Positions 8,005 through 14,425 of a stretch of 16,012 nt of DNA are shown here, one piece after another. The number at the start of each line of letters is the position of its first letter. Position 1 is the stretch's first letter. The position numbers and the translations under genes are program-made. A model generated the notes under the pieces. The model was not told the DNA's origin and searched no databases. It saw only the letters and a program-made list of their open reading frames with translations. Origin of the DNA: SBAX01 sp964646605 (lineage in GTDB: Bacteria; Planctomycetota; Phycisphaerae; UBA1845); assembly GCA_964646605.1 (NCBI GenBank), contig CAZYEX010000090.1, positions 1 through 16,012 on the forward strand. Direction: 5' to 3'.

Positions 8005-8808
8005 GTGAGCAAGAGTCCGGTTGTCGTACGTGAGATGGATGTTTCGCTGGCCGGACGCGCCGCGGCCCTCGACGGGCTGCGCATCGCGCACATTTCGGAT
8101 TTGCACTTTCGTCGATGGAATCGTGTCACCCAAGCCCTTCAGGATCATCTGGTCGCCCTCGACTACGATCTGCTCGCCATCACCGGCGATTTCTCGAGTT
8201 TTCGGCGTCGTTGGCGGCGAGGTGCGGTCCTTACCGAAAAGCTGTTGGCGCCGGTGGCGTCCAAGGGCCCGATCTTTGCGGTCTTGGGAAACCATGATGA
8301 TCCGCGAATCGCCGACGTCGCCGGATTGCCTCTGACCTTCCTTTGCAACCAACACCGGGTTGTGAGTTTTCGATCCCATTCGTTCATCATCGCGGGGGTC
8401 GACCAGTCCTCGGGAAGCGCGGAGCGATTGGACCTCGCCCTTCCTGAATCGGGGTCGAACCTGCCCACGATCCTGCTCGCGCACTATCCGTCGACGATCT
8501 TCCGCCTTCCGTCGGATGGCGTGGACCTTGTATTATCGGGCCATACGCACGGTGGACAGATTCGTTTTCCGGGAATCGGTTGCTTGTGGTCCAACGACGC
8601 GATCCCGCGGCGGATGTCCCGCGGGCTACACGTCGTAGACGAAATCCCGATCCACGTTTCAGCCGGAATCGGCGTTTCGTTGCCGCTTTACATCCGGATC
8701 CACTGCCCGCCGGAGATCGGGCTGCTGACCCTCCGGTCGTCGGTCCTGAGGGTGCGGGTTGGCCCACCGATCCGGCAACCGGCGATTCCCCAGTTTGAAA
8801 CGGTTTGA
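8005..8808 (+). CDS. Calcineurin-like metallophosphoesterase
   Basis: 267 residues with every metal-site block of the family: SDLH (Asp32, His34), GD (Asp62), GNHD (96-98), a lone His in LLAHYP (His160) and GHTHGGQ (His180, His182). These coordinate two divalent metals for phosphoester hydrolysis. The short form and the GHTHGGQ block fit the YkuE/YaeI-type subgroup, some of which act on lipid A precursors or other membrane-associated substrates. There is no signal peptide or membrane segment here, so the substrate is open. The start is a GTG at 8005 with no clear ribosome binding site; the 97-bp gap after the CvpA-like gene shows only a small 5-bp hairpin (7952-7965). The stop codon overlaps the -35 box of the next promoter. 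Confidence 0.9.
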   Translation: MSKSPVVVREMDVSLAGRAAALDGLRIAHISDLHFRRWNRVTQALQDHLVALDYDLLAITGDFSSFRRRWRRGAVLTEKLLAPVASKGPIFAVLGNHDDPRIADVAGLPLTFLCNQHRVVSFRSHSFIIAGVDQSSGSAERLDLALPESGSNLPTILLAHYPSTIFRLPSDGVDLVLSGHTHGGQIRFPGIGCLWSNDAIPRRMSRGLHVVDEIPIHVSAGIGVSLPLYIRIHCPPEIGLLTLRSSVLRVRVGPPIRQPAIPQFETV

Positions 8809-8833
8809 CAGTACATTTTGGCACCGATACATT
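8805..8833 (+). promoter_or_regulatory. Near-consensus sigma-70 promoter upstream of the kinase leader
   Basis: A perfect TTGACA (8805-8810) overlaps the phosphoesterase stop codon. After 17 bp comes TACATT (8828-8833), four of six matches to the -10 consensus. Predicted transcript start is near 8840, about 300 nt before the kinase ATG. Confidence 0.6.
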
Positions 8834-8840
8834 AACCTGA

Positions 8841-8950
8841 GGTTCGGTGGCTTTGGCGGACGCGCTTTTCATAAGATAGGCGTTGTCGATGGTCGCCATT
8901 ATTCGGTATTCCAATTTTTCGCGTGTTGCCCAAACTCCGAACCGCCAAAG
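8841..8950 (+). ncRNA. Candidate structured leader RNA or small RNA upstream of the kinase
   Basis: This is the gene-free stretch 8809-9141. Just after the predicted start, CTTTGGCGG (8851-8859) is perfectly complementary to CCGCCAAAG (8942-8950), and the directly adjoining ACGCG (8860-8864) to CGCGT (8920-8924). Together they form 14 potential base pairs with a 17-nt one-sided bulge. GGTTCGG (8841-8847) can instead pair with CCGAACC (8937-8943), which overlaps the first partner, so two folds would compete. I do not recognise a known riboswitch. 8951-9141 shows nothing further. Confidence 0.35.
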
Positions 8951-9141
8951 GGGCCTGATCGGACGGGTCGTTCATCGAGTGGTGCGTTTGGGGCTTGGAT
9001 AACGAGCGATCGCTGAATCGTTGAGGTTCTCGGCGCTATTCCACGCCCGTTGTACCTACTCGACCGCGCCGGCCAGGCGATTGCTCGGAACGTCGTCGGC
9101 GTTCCGCAGTCGGCGACACCTTCCTTGGGGTTGGGTGGGCG

Positions 9142-10131
9142 ATGGCGGTCGACATCCCGAACTATCGGGTCGTTGAAAAACTCGGCGTCGGCGCGCAAAC
9201 GCGTGTCTTCCGGGCCCGGGACATGCGCACGGGGCGAGACTACACGATCAAGATCGTCAAGATCGTCAAGCCCGAGGACGCGAGCTTCATCGAACTGCTC
9301 AAGGCCGAGTATGCGATCGGCTCCAGCATTGACCACCCGGTGATCCGCAAGGTCTACGAGTTGCGTTTCCTTCGACAACGGCTTCGGGTGCGCGGGGCGA
9401 TTCTGTTTCTGGAATACGTCAACGGCGCCGCCCTTGGGGACAAGGAGTTTCGCCCGACGCTGGACGAGACGCTTCGCATCTTTGGAGAGTCGGCTAGGGG
9501 TCTGCACGCGATGCACTTGGCGGGATGGGTTCACGCCGATCTGAAGCCCAACAACATTCTGGTTTCGCAAGACGGGGCGGTGAAGATCATCGACCTGGGT
9601 CAGAGCGCCCGGATCCACGAGGCCAAGGTTCGCGTGCAGGGCACCATCGACTACATGGCCCCGGAGCAAGGTCAGCGGGGGACGCTGGACCAACGCACCG
9701 ACGTATTCGGGTTGGGGGCGACACTGCACCGCGTGGTCACGGGCAAGGTCGTGGCTACGGAAATGAACCAGACGGTCTCCATGCACTCGCAGAGCAATGT
9801 AGGCCGGCGGATCGACCAAGTGCGGGAGTCGGCGGTCCGCGAGCTGCCGACGTGCATTTCGAGATTGATCGACGACTGCTGCCAATCGGAGCCCGCGGCG
9901 CGGATTGCGGACATGCCGGGGCTGATCGAACGGATCGAGCTGGCCCGAGTGATTCTGGCGAGCCGTCCGGAGAGCGAGTCGGCGACGGTTCTCCCTGAGG
10001 AGGCCCCACGTACCGCATGGACCACCGAGCCCCAGGATGTGGGCATCGACCCCGTGGCCGAGGGTTTGGGGCTGACGGCCCTTTCTGATGACGACGACGA
10101 CACGGATGTCGAGGATTTGAAGTTCGATTAG
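9142..10131 (+). CDS. Hanks-type serine/threonine protein kinase, soluble
   Basis: 329 residues. The kinase domain covers about 8-275. Visible elements are the glycine-loop region KLGVGAQTRVF (13-23), the ATP-binding Lys37 in YTIKIVK, helix-C Glu56, catalytic loop HADLKPNN (131-138), metal-binding DLG (151-153) in place of DFG, the MAPEQ block (172-176) and TDVFGLG (186-192). All catalytic residues are present, so it should be active. The catalytic-loop Arg of HRD is Ala, which suggests activity that does not depend on activation-loop phosphorylation (inference). Unlike many PknB relatives it has no transmembrane segment or PASTA repeats. The tail of about 50 residues ends in a strongly acidic stretch (DDDDDTDVEDLKFD). 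ATG 9142 is preceded by a G-rich sequence. Targets are unknown. Confidence 0.92.
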   Translation: MAVDIPNYRVVEKLGVGAQTRVFRARDMRTGRDYTIKIVKIVKPEDASFIELLKAEYAIGSSIDHPVIRKVYELRFLRQRLRVRGAILFLEYVNGAALGDKEFRPTLDETLRIFGESARGLHAMHLAGWVHADLKPNNILVSQDGAVKIIDLGQSARIHEAKVRVQGTIDYMAPEQGQRGTLDQRTDVFGLGATLHRVVTGKVVATEMNQTVSMHSQSNVGRRIDQVRESAVRELPTCISRLIDDCCQSEPAARIADMPGLIERIELARVILASRPESESATVLPEEAPRTAWTTEPQDVGIDPVAEGLGLTALSDDDDDTDVEDLKFD

Positions 10132-10383
10132 GGCGCCGGGCGAAGTCACACTGCTGCCCAAGCCGGGCGAGATGGTCAATCCCCGTCCCGTGGTGCGTGC
10201 CAACACTGCGGCACTTTGCAGGTCCGTGTTTGACGAGTCCACGTTCTGAGGGTCCACAAGGGCAAGGCGGGAGTTGGGTTCGATTTCGCAAAAACGGGCG
10301 AAAAGGAACGGAAACAAAGCCATGTTGGACGACGGAAACCGCGTTCTTGACGGCGGGCGGGGGGAGAATGGGTTCGCTTTGTT

Positions 10384-10402
10384 GAAATCATTTTCTGATT
10401 TC
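10384..10402. repeat. Hairpin, 7-bp perfect stem
   Basis: GAAATCA, loop TTTTC, TGATTTC. No T-tract follows on either strand, so it is not a standard terminator for the kinase. Confidence 0.5.
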
Positions 10403-10417
10403 GAGGCACGGAGGCCA

Positions 10418-10453
10418 GTTACCGAATTACCAATGACTCATTACCAATTACCA
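10418..10453. repeat. 7-nt tandem array, ATTACCA type
   Basis: TTACC-like cores recur at steps of 8, 7, 7 and 7 nt (consensus NATTACC, one copy reading ATGACT). It is AT-richer than its surroundings. Confidence 0.6.
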
Positions 10454-10489
10454 GAGCCGAACGACCAGTAACAAGCGGCCCGGAATCGC

Positions 10490-10538
10490 AACTCCGCGGT
10501 CCGCATTTCGCGCTCCGGTGTCCGCTTCCCACCGTCCG
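10490..10538. repeat. 7-nt tandem array, NNNTCCG type
   Basis: Seven consecutive 7-mers share the ending TCCG or a one- to two-base variant of it (for example AACTCCG, CGGTCCG, CGCTCCG, GTGTCCG). It lies 36 bp after the ATTACCA-type array but has a different unit. Confidence 0.6.
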
Positions 10539-10600
10539 TTATGGGCAGCGAACCGGGAACGGAAACTTCGTTGGAATAACTTGGGGGGTGATCGGTGGGG

Positions 10601-10623
10601 GGGTGATCGCGGAGCGATCATCC
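10601..10623. repeat. Strong hairpin, 10-bp stem with 3-nt loop
   Basis: GGGTGATCGC, loop GGA, GCGATCATCC; the inner seven pairs are perfect and one outer pair is G-T. No T-tract follows. Confidence 0.55.
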
Positions 10624-10681
10624 AGAGAGTAGAGGGAGGAAAAGAGAAAGTAGACAAATCAAGGTGGGGCGAGGGGCGCAG

Positions 10682-10727
10682 GATTGTCGGTTGGCGATTT
10701 GCGATCCTTGACACTGTGCGTCAAGGA
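10682..10727. repeat. 7-nt array running into an 8-bp hairpin
   Basis: Four 7-mers beginning GATT, GGTT, GATT and GATC (10682-10709) run directly into TCCTTGAC (10705-10712), a 7-nt loop and GTCAAGGA (10720-10727), a perfect inverted repeat. Confidence 0.5.
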
Positions 10728-10824
10728 CAGGTTGTCGATTGAGAAAAGGCCGGGGCGTCGGAAGGGCGAAACGCCCCCTGGGCCTTACAATTCTCGCGAA
10801 CTTTGGGCAGAGACCATAGGAAGG

Positions 10825-10847
10825 CACTGGCGGGCGAGGCGCCAGTG
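10825..10847. repeat. Palindromic element, 8-bp stem
   Basis: CACTGGCG (10825-10832), 7-nt loop and CGCCAGTG (10840-10847), followed by GCACCC. The layout resembles short intergenic palindromes that are dispersed in planctomycete genomes (from memory, not checked). Confidence 0.45.
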
Positions 10848-10907
10848 GCACCCGATTGCGCTCCACCCTCGGCTACAACCCATGGCCCCGATGGGGCGAA
10901 AAGGGCT

Positions 10908-11044
10908 TCGCGTCGTCGGGGTAACGCGGGACGTCACCCACGAGGGGTGAGTGAAGAAACGTCACCCACGGCCCGGCGCGTCGTCGAGGGCGACGCTTTG
11001 GGGACGGCGCTCCCTGTTCGGTCGCGTCGTCGGGGTGACGCTAC
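10908..11044 (-). repeat. REP-like cluster overlapping the 3' end of speB
   Basis: Three near-copies of a 20-bp unit, CGCGTCGTCGGGGTRACGC with small changes, lie at 10908-10927, 10977-10996 and 11022-11041. A hairpin TCACCC, loop ACGAG, GGGTGA lies at 10932-10948, and ACGTCACCCACG occurs twice. On the minus strand the cluster opens with GTAGCGTCACCC (11044-11033), the same start as the GTAG hairpin at 13154-13203. The annotated speB stop lies inside it. Confidence 0.55.
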
Positions 11045-12062
11045 AGACGGTGTAGCAGAGGAGCTTGTAGGCGAGCTTGGCGGCTAGGAACTCTGTGACG
11101 GCTTGGCCGGGGATGGGCATGACCTCGACGACGTCGGCGGCGACGATGGTTCTTTCTGCGGCGACACGGCGGAGGAGGCCGGTGACCTGGTACCAATCCA
11201 GACCGCCGGGTTCGGGGGTTCCGGTTCCGGGGGCGTAGGCGGGGTCGAAGCCGTCGATTTCGATTGTGACGTAGACCGTGTCACCGAGGGCGTCGAGGAC
11301 GCGGTCCGTCCAGGTGTCGTCCGTATGGCACTGTCGGGCGGAGACGATGGAGACAAAGTTCGAAGTTCGAAGTTCGAAGTTCGAAGAACGGCGGGTTGAG
11401 ACGGTTCGCCGGCCGGTCTTTTTTTGAACTTTGGACTTTGAACTTTGAACTTCGTTTGGCCCCTCGCTGGCCCTTGACGCTTCGCGTAAAGGGGAGCCGC
11501 TCGGGGTTCGGTTCGCGTCGTTGAGGAAACGATGCTCTTCGAGGGAGACGTTGCGGATTCCGACGGATACGACGCGGGCGCCGAGGTCGAGCACGCGGCG
11601 CATGACGCAGGCGTGGGAGTGCGGCGTCCCTTCCCACTCCTGGCGCAGGTCTAGATGGGCGTCGATCTGAAGGACGGACAGTTTCTTGTGCCGGGTCATG
11701 ACGGCGCGGACCAGGCCGGAGGTGATGCTGTGTTCGCCGCCCAAGCCGATGAGGAACTTCCCGTCGCGGACGATCTTTCGCGCGGCGGCGAAGATGTCGT
11801 CGTGCATGGCCGCCGGACCGGCCATGTTGGGCATCAACGGGTCGAGCGTCGCGATGCCGGACTTGTGGCACTCGGTCTCCAGCTCTTCATCGAAGAGTTC
11901 CACGTTCTGTGAGGCGTGGATGATCGCGGCCGGACCGTTGCGCGTGCCGACCTGGAAGCTGGCGGTCGAATCGTAGGGGATGGGCAAGACGGCGAACCGG
12001 GCCGCAGCGTAGTCGCTGTAGCGTTTCGGGAGTCCGAGGAAGTTGTGCGGGAGGGTGGTCAT
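10962..12062 (-). CDS. speB: Agmatinase with a repeat-derived in-frame insertion
   Basis: 366 residues, about 60-75 longer than usual. Ureohydrolase metal motifs are GGEHS (His111), DAHLD (Asp134, His136, Asp138) and EID with DP (268-274), then GTGTPEPGG (280-288), the signature of agmatinases. The enzyme splits agmatine into putrescine and urea, the step after arginine decarboxylase in this cluster. There are three oddities. First, residues about 183-238 have no counterpart in the family and are encoded by inverted 7-nt repeats. Second, the first Asp of the conserved DxD metal pair is Glu268 (codon GAA). Third, the last 25 or so residues are encoded by a REP-like cluster and probably extend the original C-terminus. 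The frame is open throughout. The start ATG 12062 lies 42 bp after the protease stop. Residues 1-12 nearly match the start of that protease. Function may be reduced. Confidence 0.87.
   Translation of the reverse strand: MTTLPHNFLGLPKRYSDYAAARFAVLPIPYDSTASFQVGTRNGPAAIIHASQNVELFDEELETECHKSGIATLDPLMPNMAGPAAMHDDIFAAARKIVRDGKFLIGLGGEHSITSGLVRAVMTRHKKLSVLQIDAHLDLRQEWEGTPHSHACVMRRVLDLGARVVSVGIRNVSLEEHRFLNDANRTPSGSPLREASRASEGPNEVQSSKSKVQKKTGRRTVSTRRSSNFELRTSNFVSIVSARQCHTDDTWTDRVLDALGDTVYVTIEIDGFDPAYAPGTGTPEPGGLDWYQVTGLLRRVAAERTIVAADVVEVMPIPGQAVTEFLAAKLAYKLLCYTVCSVTPTTRPNRERRPQSVALDDAPGRG
11356..11451. repeat. Inverted 7-nt repeat arrays inside speB
   Basis: The left arm is four exact copies of AAGTTCG (11356-11383). 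The right arm is four copies of TTGAACT, one with a single change (11424-11451). The arms are complementary (AAGTTCG against AGTTCAA) and could fold into a long hairpin around a GC-rich 40-nt centre. Flanking sequence up to about 11515 also belongs to the insertion judging by the agmatinase alignment. Confidence 0.85.
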
Positions 12063-12081
12063 GTCTGTCCGTACCCATACG

Positions 12082-12102
12082 TCGCCGACGAATCTTCGGC
12101 GA
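12082..12102 (-). terminator. Hairpin just after the protease stop
   Basis: TCGCCGA (12082-12088), 7-nt loop and TCGGCGA (12096-12102) form a perfect 7-bp stem 2 bp downstream of the protease stop, in the 42-bp gap before speB. It lacks a T-tract, so it may be a weak terminator or processing signal. Confidence 0.3.
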
Positions 12103-12104
12103 TT

Positions 12105-13115
12105 CTAGCGATCGGTCGCCTCCCGCACGACGCCGGGACCAGGGACGAAGATCGCCTCGGCCTTGGGGTAGTCGACCGTGACGCAAAAATGGCGAAGGAT
12201 GTTCCCGCCGACGGCTCCCTCGATCCGCTTGTCCATCCATTGAGACATATATTGATGGAAGTTGGCGTCCTTGCGCCGTGTAAACCACACCGGTCCCACG
12301 GAAAAACCCGCGATCGTTACGCGAGGCACGCGGATCATGGCCTCGCCGGTGGTCGATTCCGCGTCTTCGAGCAGCGGCCAGTCGGGGCGCGCCGCCCGCC
12401 ATGAGTCGAACACTTTTGTGGTAATGAAGCTCGTCGCTCGCTGGGGAGGCTGCGTCTCGCCGAGTTCCATGATCGCCGATTTTGTCAGCGTGGTCATCGC
12501 CCCGGTGTCGAAGAGCATGTCCAGCGGCGCTTCGTCCACCTCGATCTCGATTCGCGGGAAATTTTTCTGCCGCACCCCCTGCCCGTTCTGCTTGAATCCG
12601 AGCTTGACGGTTCGATTCGTCGCCGGTGGAGCGGGTAGAGACCCGGCCTCGAGAACCAAACGGCCTTGAAGATAGTCGAACGTCCAAACCCGGTCCGCGA
12701 ACCACGCTTGCCCTAACAACCCATCCGCGTCGCCGAAGGGCATCGGCTCTTGCTTCGGGGGCTGAAAGACCGGCATTCGTCCGCCGAACGACGCCACGCT
12801 CGGAATACGATGTGCGTCCATTAGCGGCGGAAGCGCCGCCAGTCGCAGTTCACCGTCCTCGTCCATCGACGATTCGATCGAAAGCCCCAGGCGTTTTGCA
12901 GCGCTCTCCAGCACAAACGTGCCGCCGCCGGTGTCGGTGTAGAAGCGCAGCTTCTGTCCGTCCGCGGTTTGCGGCGCCACGAAAATCCGATCGTTGACGA
13001 ACTCGGCGGGAAGCACCTGTCCGGCGACCGACCGGCCCAGGTTGAGCAAAACGAGCGCAGCGCCCAACACGGAGCGCGGGGGCAGGCCGAGGAAATTGTT
13101 GGGCAGTGTCGTCAT
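12105..13115 (-). CDS. Retropepsin-like aspartyl protease, probably exported
   Basis: 336 residues from the ATG at 13115. Two homologous halves each carry an Asp-Thr-Gly: TDTGGGTF (60-67) and LFDTGAMTTL (201-210). Each half also has a late hydrophobic-Gly block (DGLLGQ at 131-136; VGGNIL in the second half), the layout of clan AA aspartic proteases that fold as a single-chain pseudodimer. Residues about 16-32 (VLGAALVLLNL, then a small-residue site before Gln33) look like a signal peptide, which would place the enzyme outside the cytoplasm. The first 12 residues are almost identical to those of agmatinase encoded downstream and are unusual for a protease. It interrupts an otherwise metabolic cluster; substrate unknown. 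An in-frame upstream ATG-like start at 13175 would read through a hairpin and is rejected. Confidence 0.82.
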   Translation of the reverse strand: MTTLPNNFLGLPPRSVLGAALVLLNLGRSVAGQVLPAEFVNDRIFVAPQTADGQKLRFYTDTGGGTFVLESAAKRLGLSIESSMDEDGELRLAALPPLMDAHRIPSVASFGGRMPVFQPPKQEPMPFGDADGLLGQAWFADRVWTFDYLQGRLVLEAGSLPAPPATNRTVKLGFKQNGQGVRQKNFPRIEIEVDEAPLDMLFDTGAMTTLTKSAIMELGETQPPQRATSFITTKVFDSWRAARPDWPLLEDAESTTGEAMIRVPRVTIAGFSVGPVWFTRRKDANFHQYMSQWMDKRIEGAVGGNILRHFCVTVDYPKAEAIFVPGPGVVREATDR

Positions 13116-13153
13116 CCTAGCAGTGAGTCGCGCACGACGGTTGACAAGGACGT

Positions 13154-13203
13154 GGCACCAAGGCGCCACCCACAAGGGGTGGCGCTACATAGGCTTGGGT
13201 GCC
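13154..13203 (-). repeat. REP-like GTAG hairpin forming the stop of the deoxyhypusine-synthase-like gene
   Basis: On the minus strand GTAG leads into an imperfect palindrome: inner stem GCGCCACCC / GGGTGGCGC (9 bp perfect, 13185-13177 with 13171-13163) around a 5-nt loop, and an outer stem GGCACC(C)AAG / CTTGGTGCC (13203-13194 with 13162-13154). A GTAG at the 5' foot of a hairpin is the hallmark of REP sequences processed by RAYT transposases. The TAG is also the gene's stop codon. It could double as a transcription terminator but has no T-tract. Confidence 0.65.
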
Positions 13204-14312
13204 TCCCGTGACTGTTGGGCCGCGTTGCGGAGAGTCTGGGTCATTTCGTCCAGCCGGGTGAACAGGCGACGATGGCGACGCGGTTTGCATCGGACCAGGG
13301 CGTATTGGGCGATGAGCGGGAAGGTGATCGAGGCGCAGGAATAGACCACGACGTTGTTCACGTGGGCGTCTTTGAGCTTCCCCCAACTTCGGGCTTCGCC
13401 GGGTGTTGCGCCGGAGAGGCCGCCCCAATGCGGGGCGTCGGTGGTCAGTTGCAAGAAGTAATCGTGTCCGCCCTTGCTGCGGTCGTTGAGAATCTGGTGC
13501 AAGGTCGGCTGGGTTTGGAGGTAGAAATTCTTGGGCGAGCCGCCGCCGATTTCGACCACGCCGTTCAGCTGGGCGTCGCGGACGATGGCGGCTGTCTCGA
13601 TCACGTCGAGCACCGGGTTGAGCATGACCGGGGCGTCGAACAAATGAGGGACGATCAGATTCATGCCGATCGACGAATCGCCGGGTGACGACGTGTAGAT
13701 GGGCACGTCGTACTTCGCGGCTGCGGCGACCATGGACTTTTCCGGATGCGGTGAGTTCTCCCACAGCTCACGACCCATGTGCTGGTGAAGGCGAGCGGTG
13801 GAGAAGGGTTTGGACAAGTCGAAGCCTTTAATAAGTTCGAGGACCTTGTTGTCCGTGGCCATCAAGGTGTCCTCTTCACCGATGAAGACATCGTAGATTC
13901 GGGCGACGCCGTCCTCGGCCAAGGCGTTGTCGTCCACATCGGGGTGACCTTGGACCATGGGCATCCCGTAGGCGAGGTGCAAGTCGTGGTAGAGATTGGC
14001 CCCGGTGGAGATAAGGAAGTCGATGAAGCCGTGTTCGATGAGGGAACTTAGGGCTCCACCGATTCCGATGGGCGTCATGGCCCCAGCGAGGGTGACCGCG
14101 ACGGTGGCGTCGGCGTCGAGCATTTTTTTGTAGAGCTGGGCCCCCTCGGCGAGCTTTCGGCCGTTGAATCCGCTGTGGGCGTAGCAGTGGTCGATGAGGT
14201 CGGCGACGGCTTCGTTGCCCCTTAGGCGAAGCGGTTCAATGGGCGGGGCGTCGAGCCAGGCCGCGTGGCCGGGCGTGGAGTGTTCGTGCCGTTTGCCTTC
14301 GCAGGGATGCAT
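13185..14312 (-). CDS. Deoxyhypusine-synthase-like enzyme (polyamine aminobutyl transfer)
   Basis: 375 residues, matching deoxyhypusine synthase length (about 370). Conserved blocks include GFNGRKLAEGAQLY (48-61), TLAGAMTPIGIGG (74-86), the NAD-site-like GGGSPKNF (256-263) and EARSWGKL (306-313), whose Lys312 matches the lysine that forms the enzyme-imine intermediate. Bacteria lack eIF5A, so bacterial members move the aminobutyl group of a polyamine to a small amine, giving for example homospermidine; SpeY is a name used for such proteins. Its place beside pdaD and speB fits use of their putrescine. The ATG at 14312 has no ribosome binding site: directly upstream is an inverted 8-nt repeat element. 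The stop TAG is part of the GTAG hairpin. Confidence 0.88.
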   Translation of the reverse strand: MHPCEGKRHEHSTPGHAAWLDAPPIEPLRLRGNEAVADLIDHCYAHSGFNGRKLAEGAQLYKKMLDADATVAVTLAGAMTPIGIGGALSSLIEHGFIDFLISTGANLYHDLHLAYGMPMVQGHPDVDDNALAEDGVARIYDVFIGEEDTLMATDNKVLELIKGFDLSKPFSTARLHQHMGRELWENSPHPEKSMVAAAAKYDVPIYTSSPGDSSIGMNLIVPHLFDAPVMLNPVLDVIETAAIVRDAQLNGVVEIGGGSPKNFYLQTQPTLHQILNDRSKGGHDYFLQLTTDAPHWGGLSGATPGEARSWGKLKDAHVNNVVVYSCASITFPLIAQYALVRCKPRRHRRLFTRLDEMTQTLRNAAQQSREAPKPM

Positions 14313-14318
14313 AACGTC

Positions 14319-14425
14319 AAACGCCGAAACGCCGAAACACGGAAACGCAGAAACGGCGAGAAGCCACGAATGGAACGTGTACGGTCGACATTTCGGTGTT
14401 TCGACTTTTCGGCTTTTCGGCGTTT
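14319..14425. repeat. Inverted 8-nt repeat arrays between pdaD and the next gene
   Basis: Five 8-mers of type AAACGCCG (14319-14358) face four 8-mers of type TTTCGGCG (14391-14422) plus a partial TTTA, across a 32-nt centre. The arms are complementary and can form a long imperfect hairpin. The TAA stop of pdaD (14426-14424) is read from the partial last unit. Confidence 0.8.

Larger units (their letters stand above)
10132..10961. other. Gene-free repeat island between the kinase and speB
   Basis: About 830 bp with no frame that looks like a protein. 10132-10380 shows no clear structure. From 10384 on it is a chain of small repeat units, listed separately: hairpins at 10384, 10601, 10705 and 10825, 7-nt tandem arrays at 10418, 10490 and 10682, and a GTAG/REP-like cluster from 10908. 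A purine-rich stretch at 10624-10658 also has a loose 7-nt period. Confidence 0.6.

Noticed and set aside
7908..8033. 41-codon open frame starting right after the CvpA-like stop
   Set aside because: No hydrophobic or domain pattern, no separate ribosome binding site, and it overlaps the phosphoesterase start.
8899..10323. 474-codon open frame on the minus strand opposite the kinase
   Set aside because: Antisense shadow of the kinase; no recognisable features, and the kinase motifs on the plus strand are decisive.
10356..10923. Direct repeats considered as a CRISPR array
   Set aside because: Units are 7-20 nt with no constant 25-35 nt repeat and no regular spacers, and no cas gene is present.
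11041..11055. CTACA / TGTAG small palindrome
   Set aside because: Five base pairs inside coding sequence of speB; likely chance apart from the GTAG already discussed.
13116..13175. Upstream start for the aspartyl protease
   Set aside because: The extension would be translated from the REP-like hairpin and place 20 basic residues before the signal peptide; ATG 13115 matches the shared N-terminal peptide.
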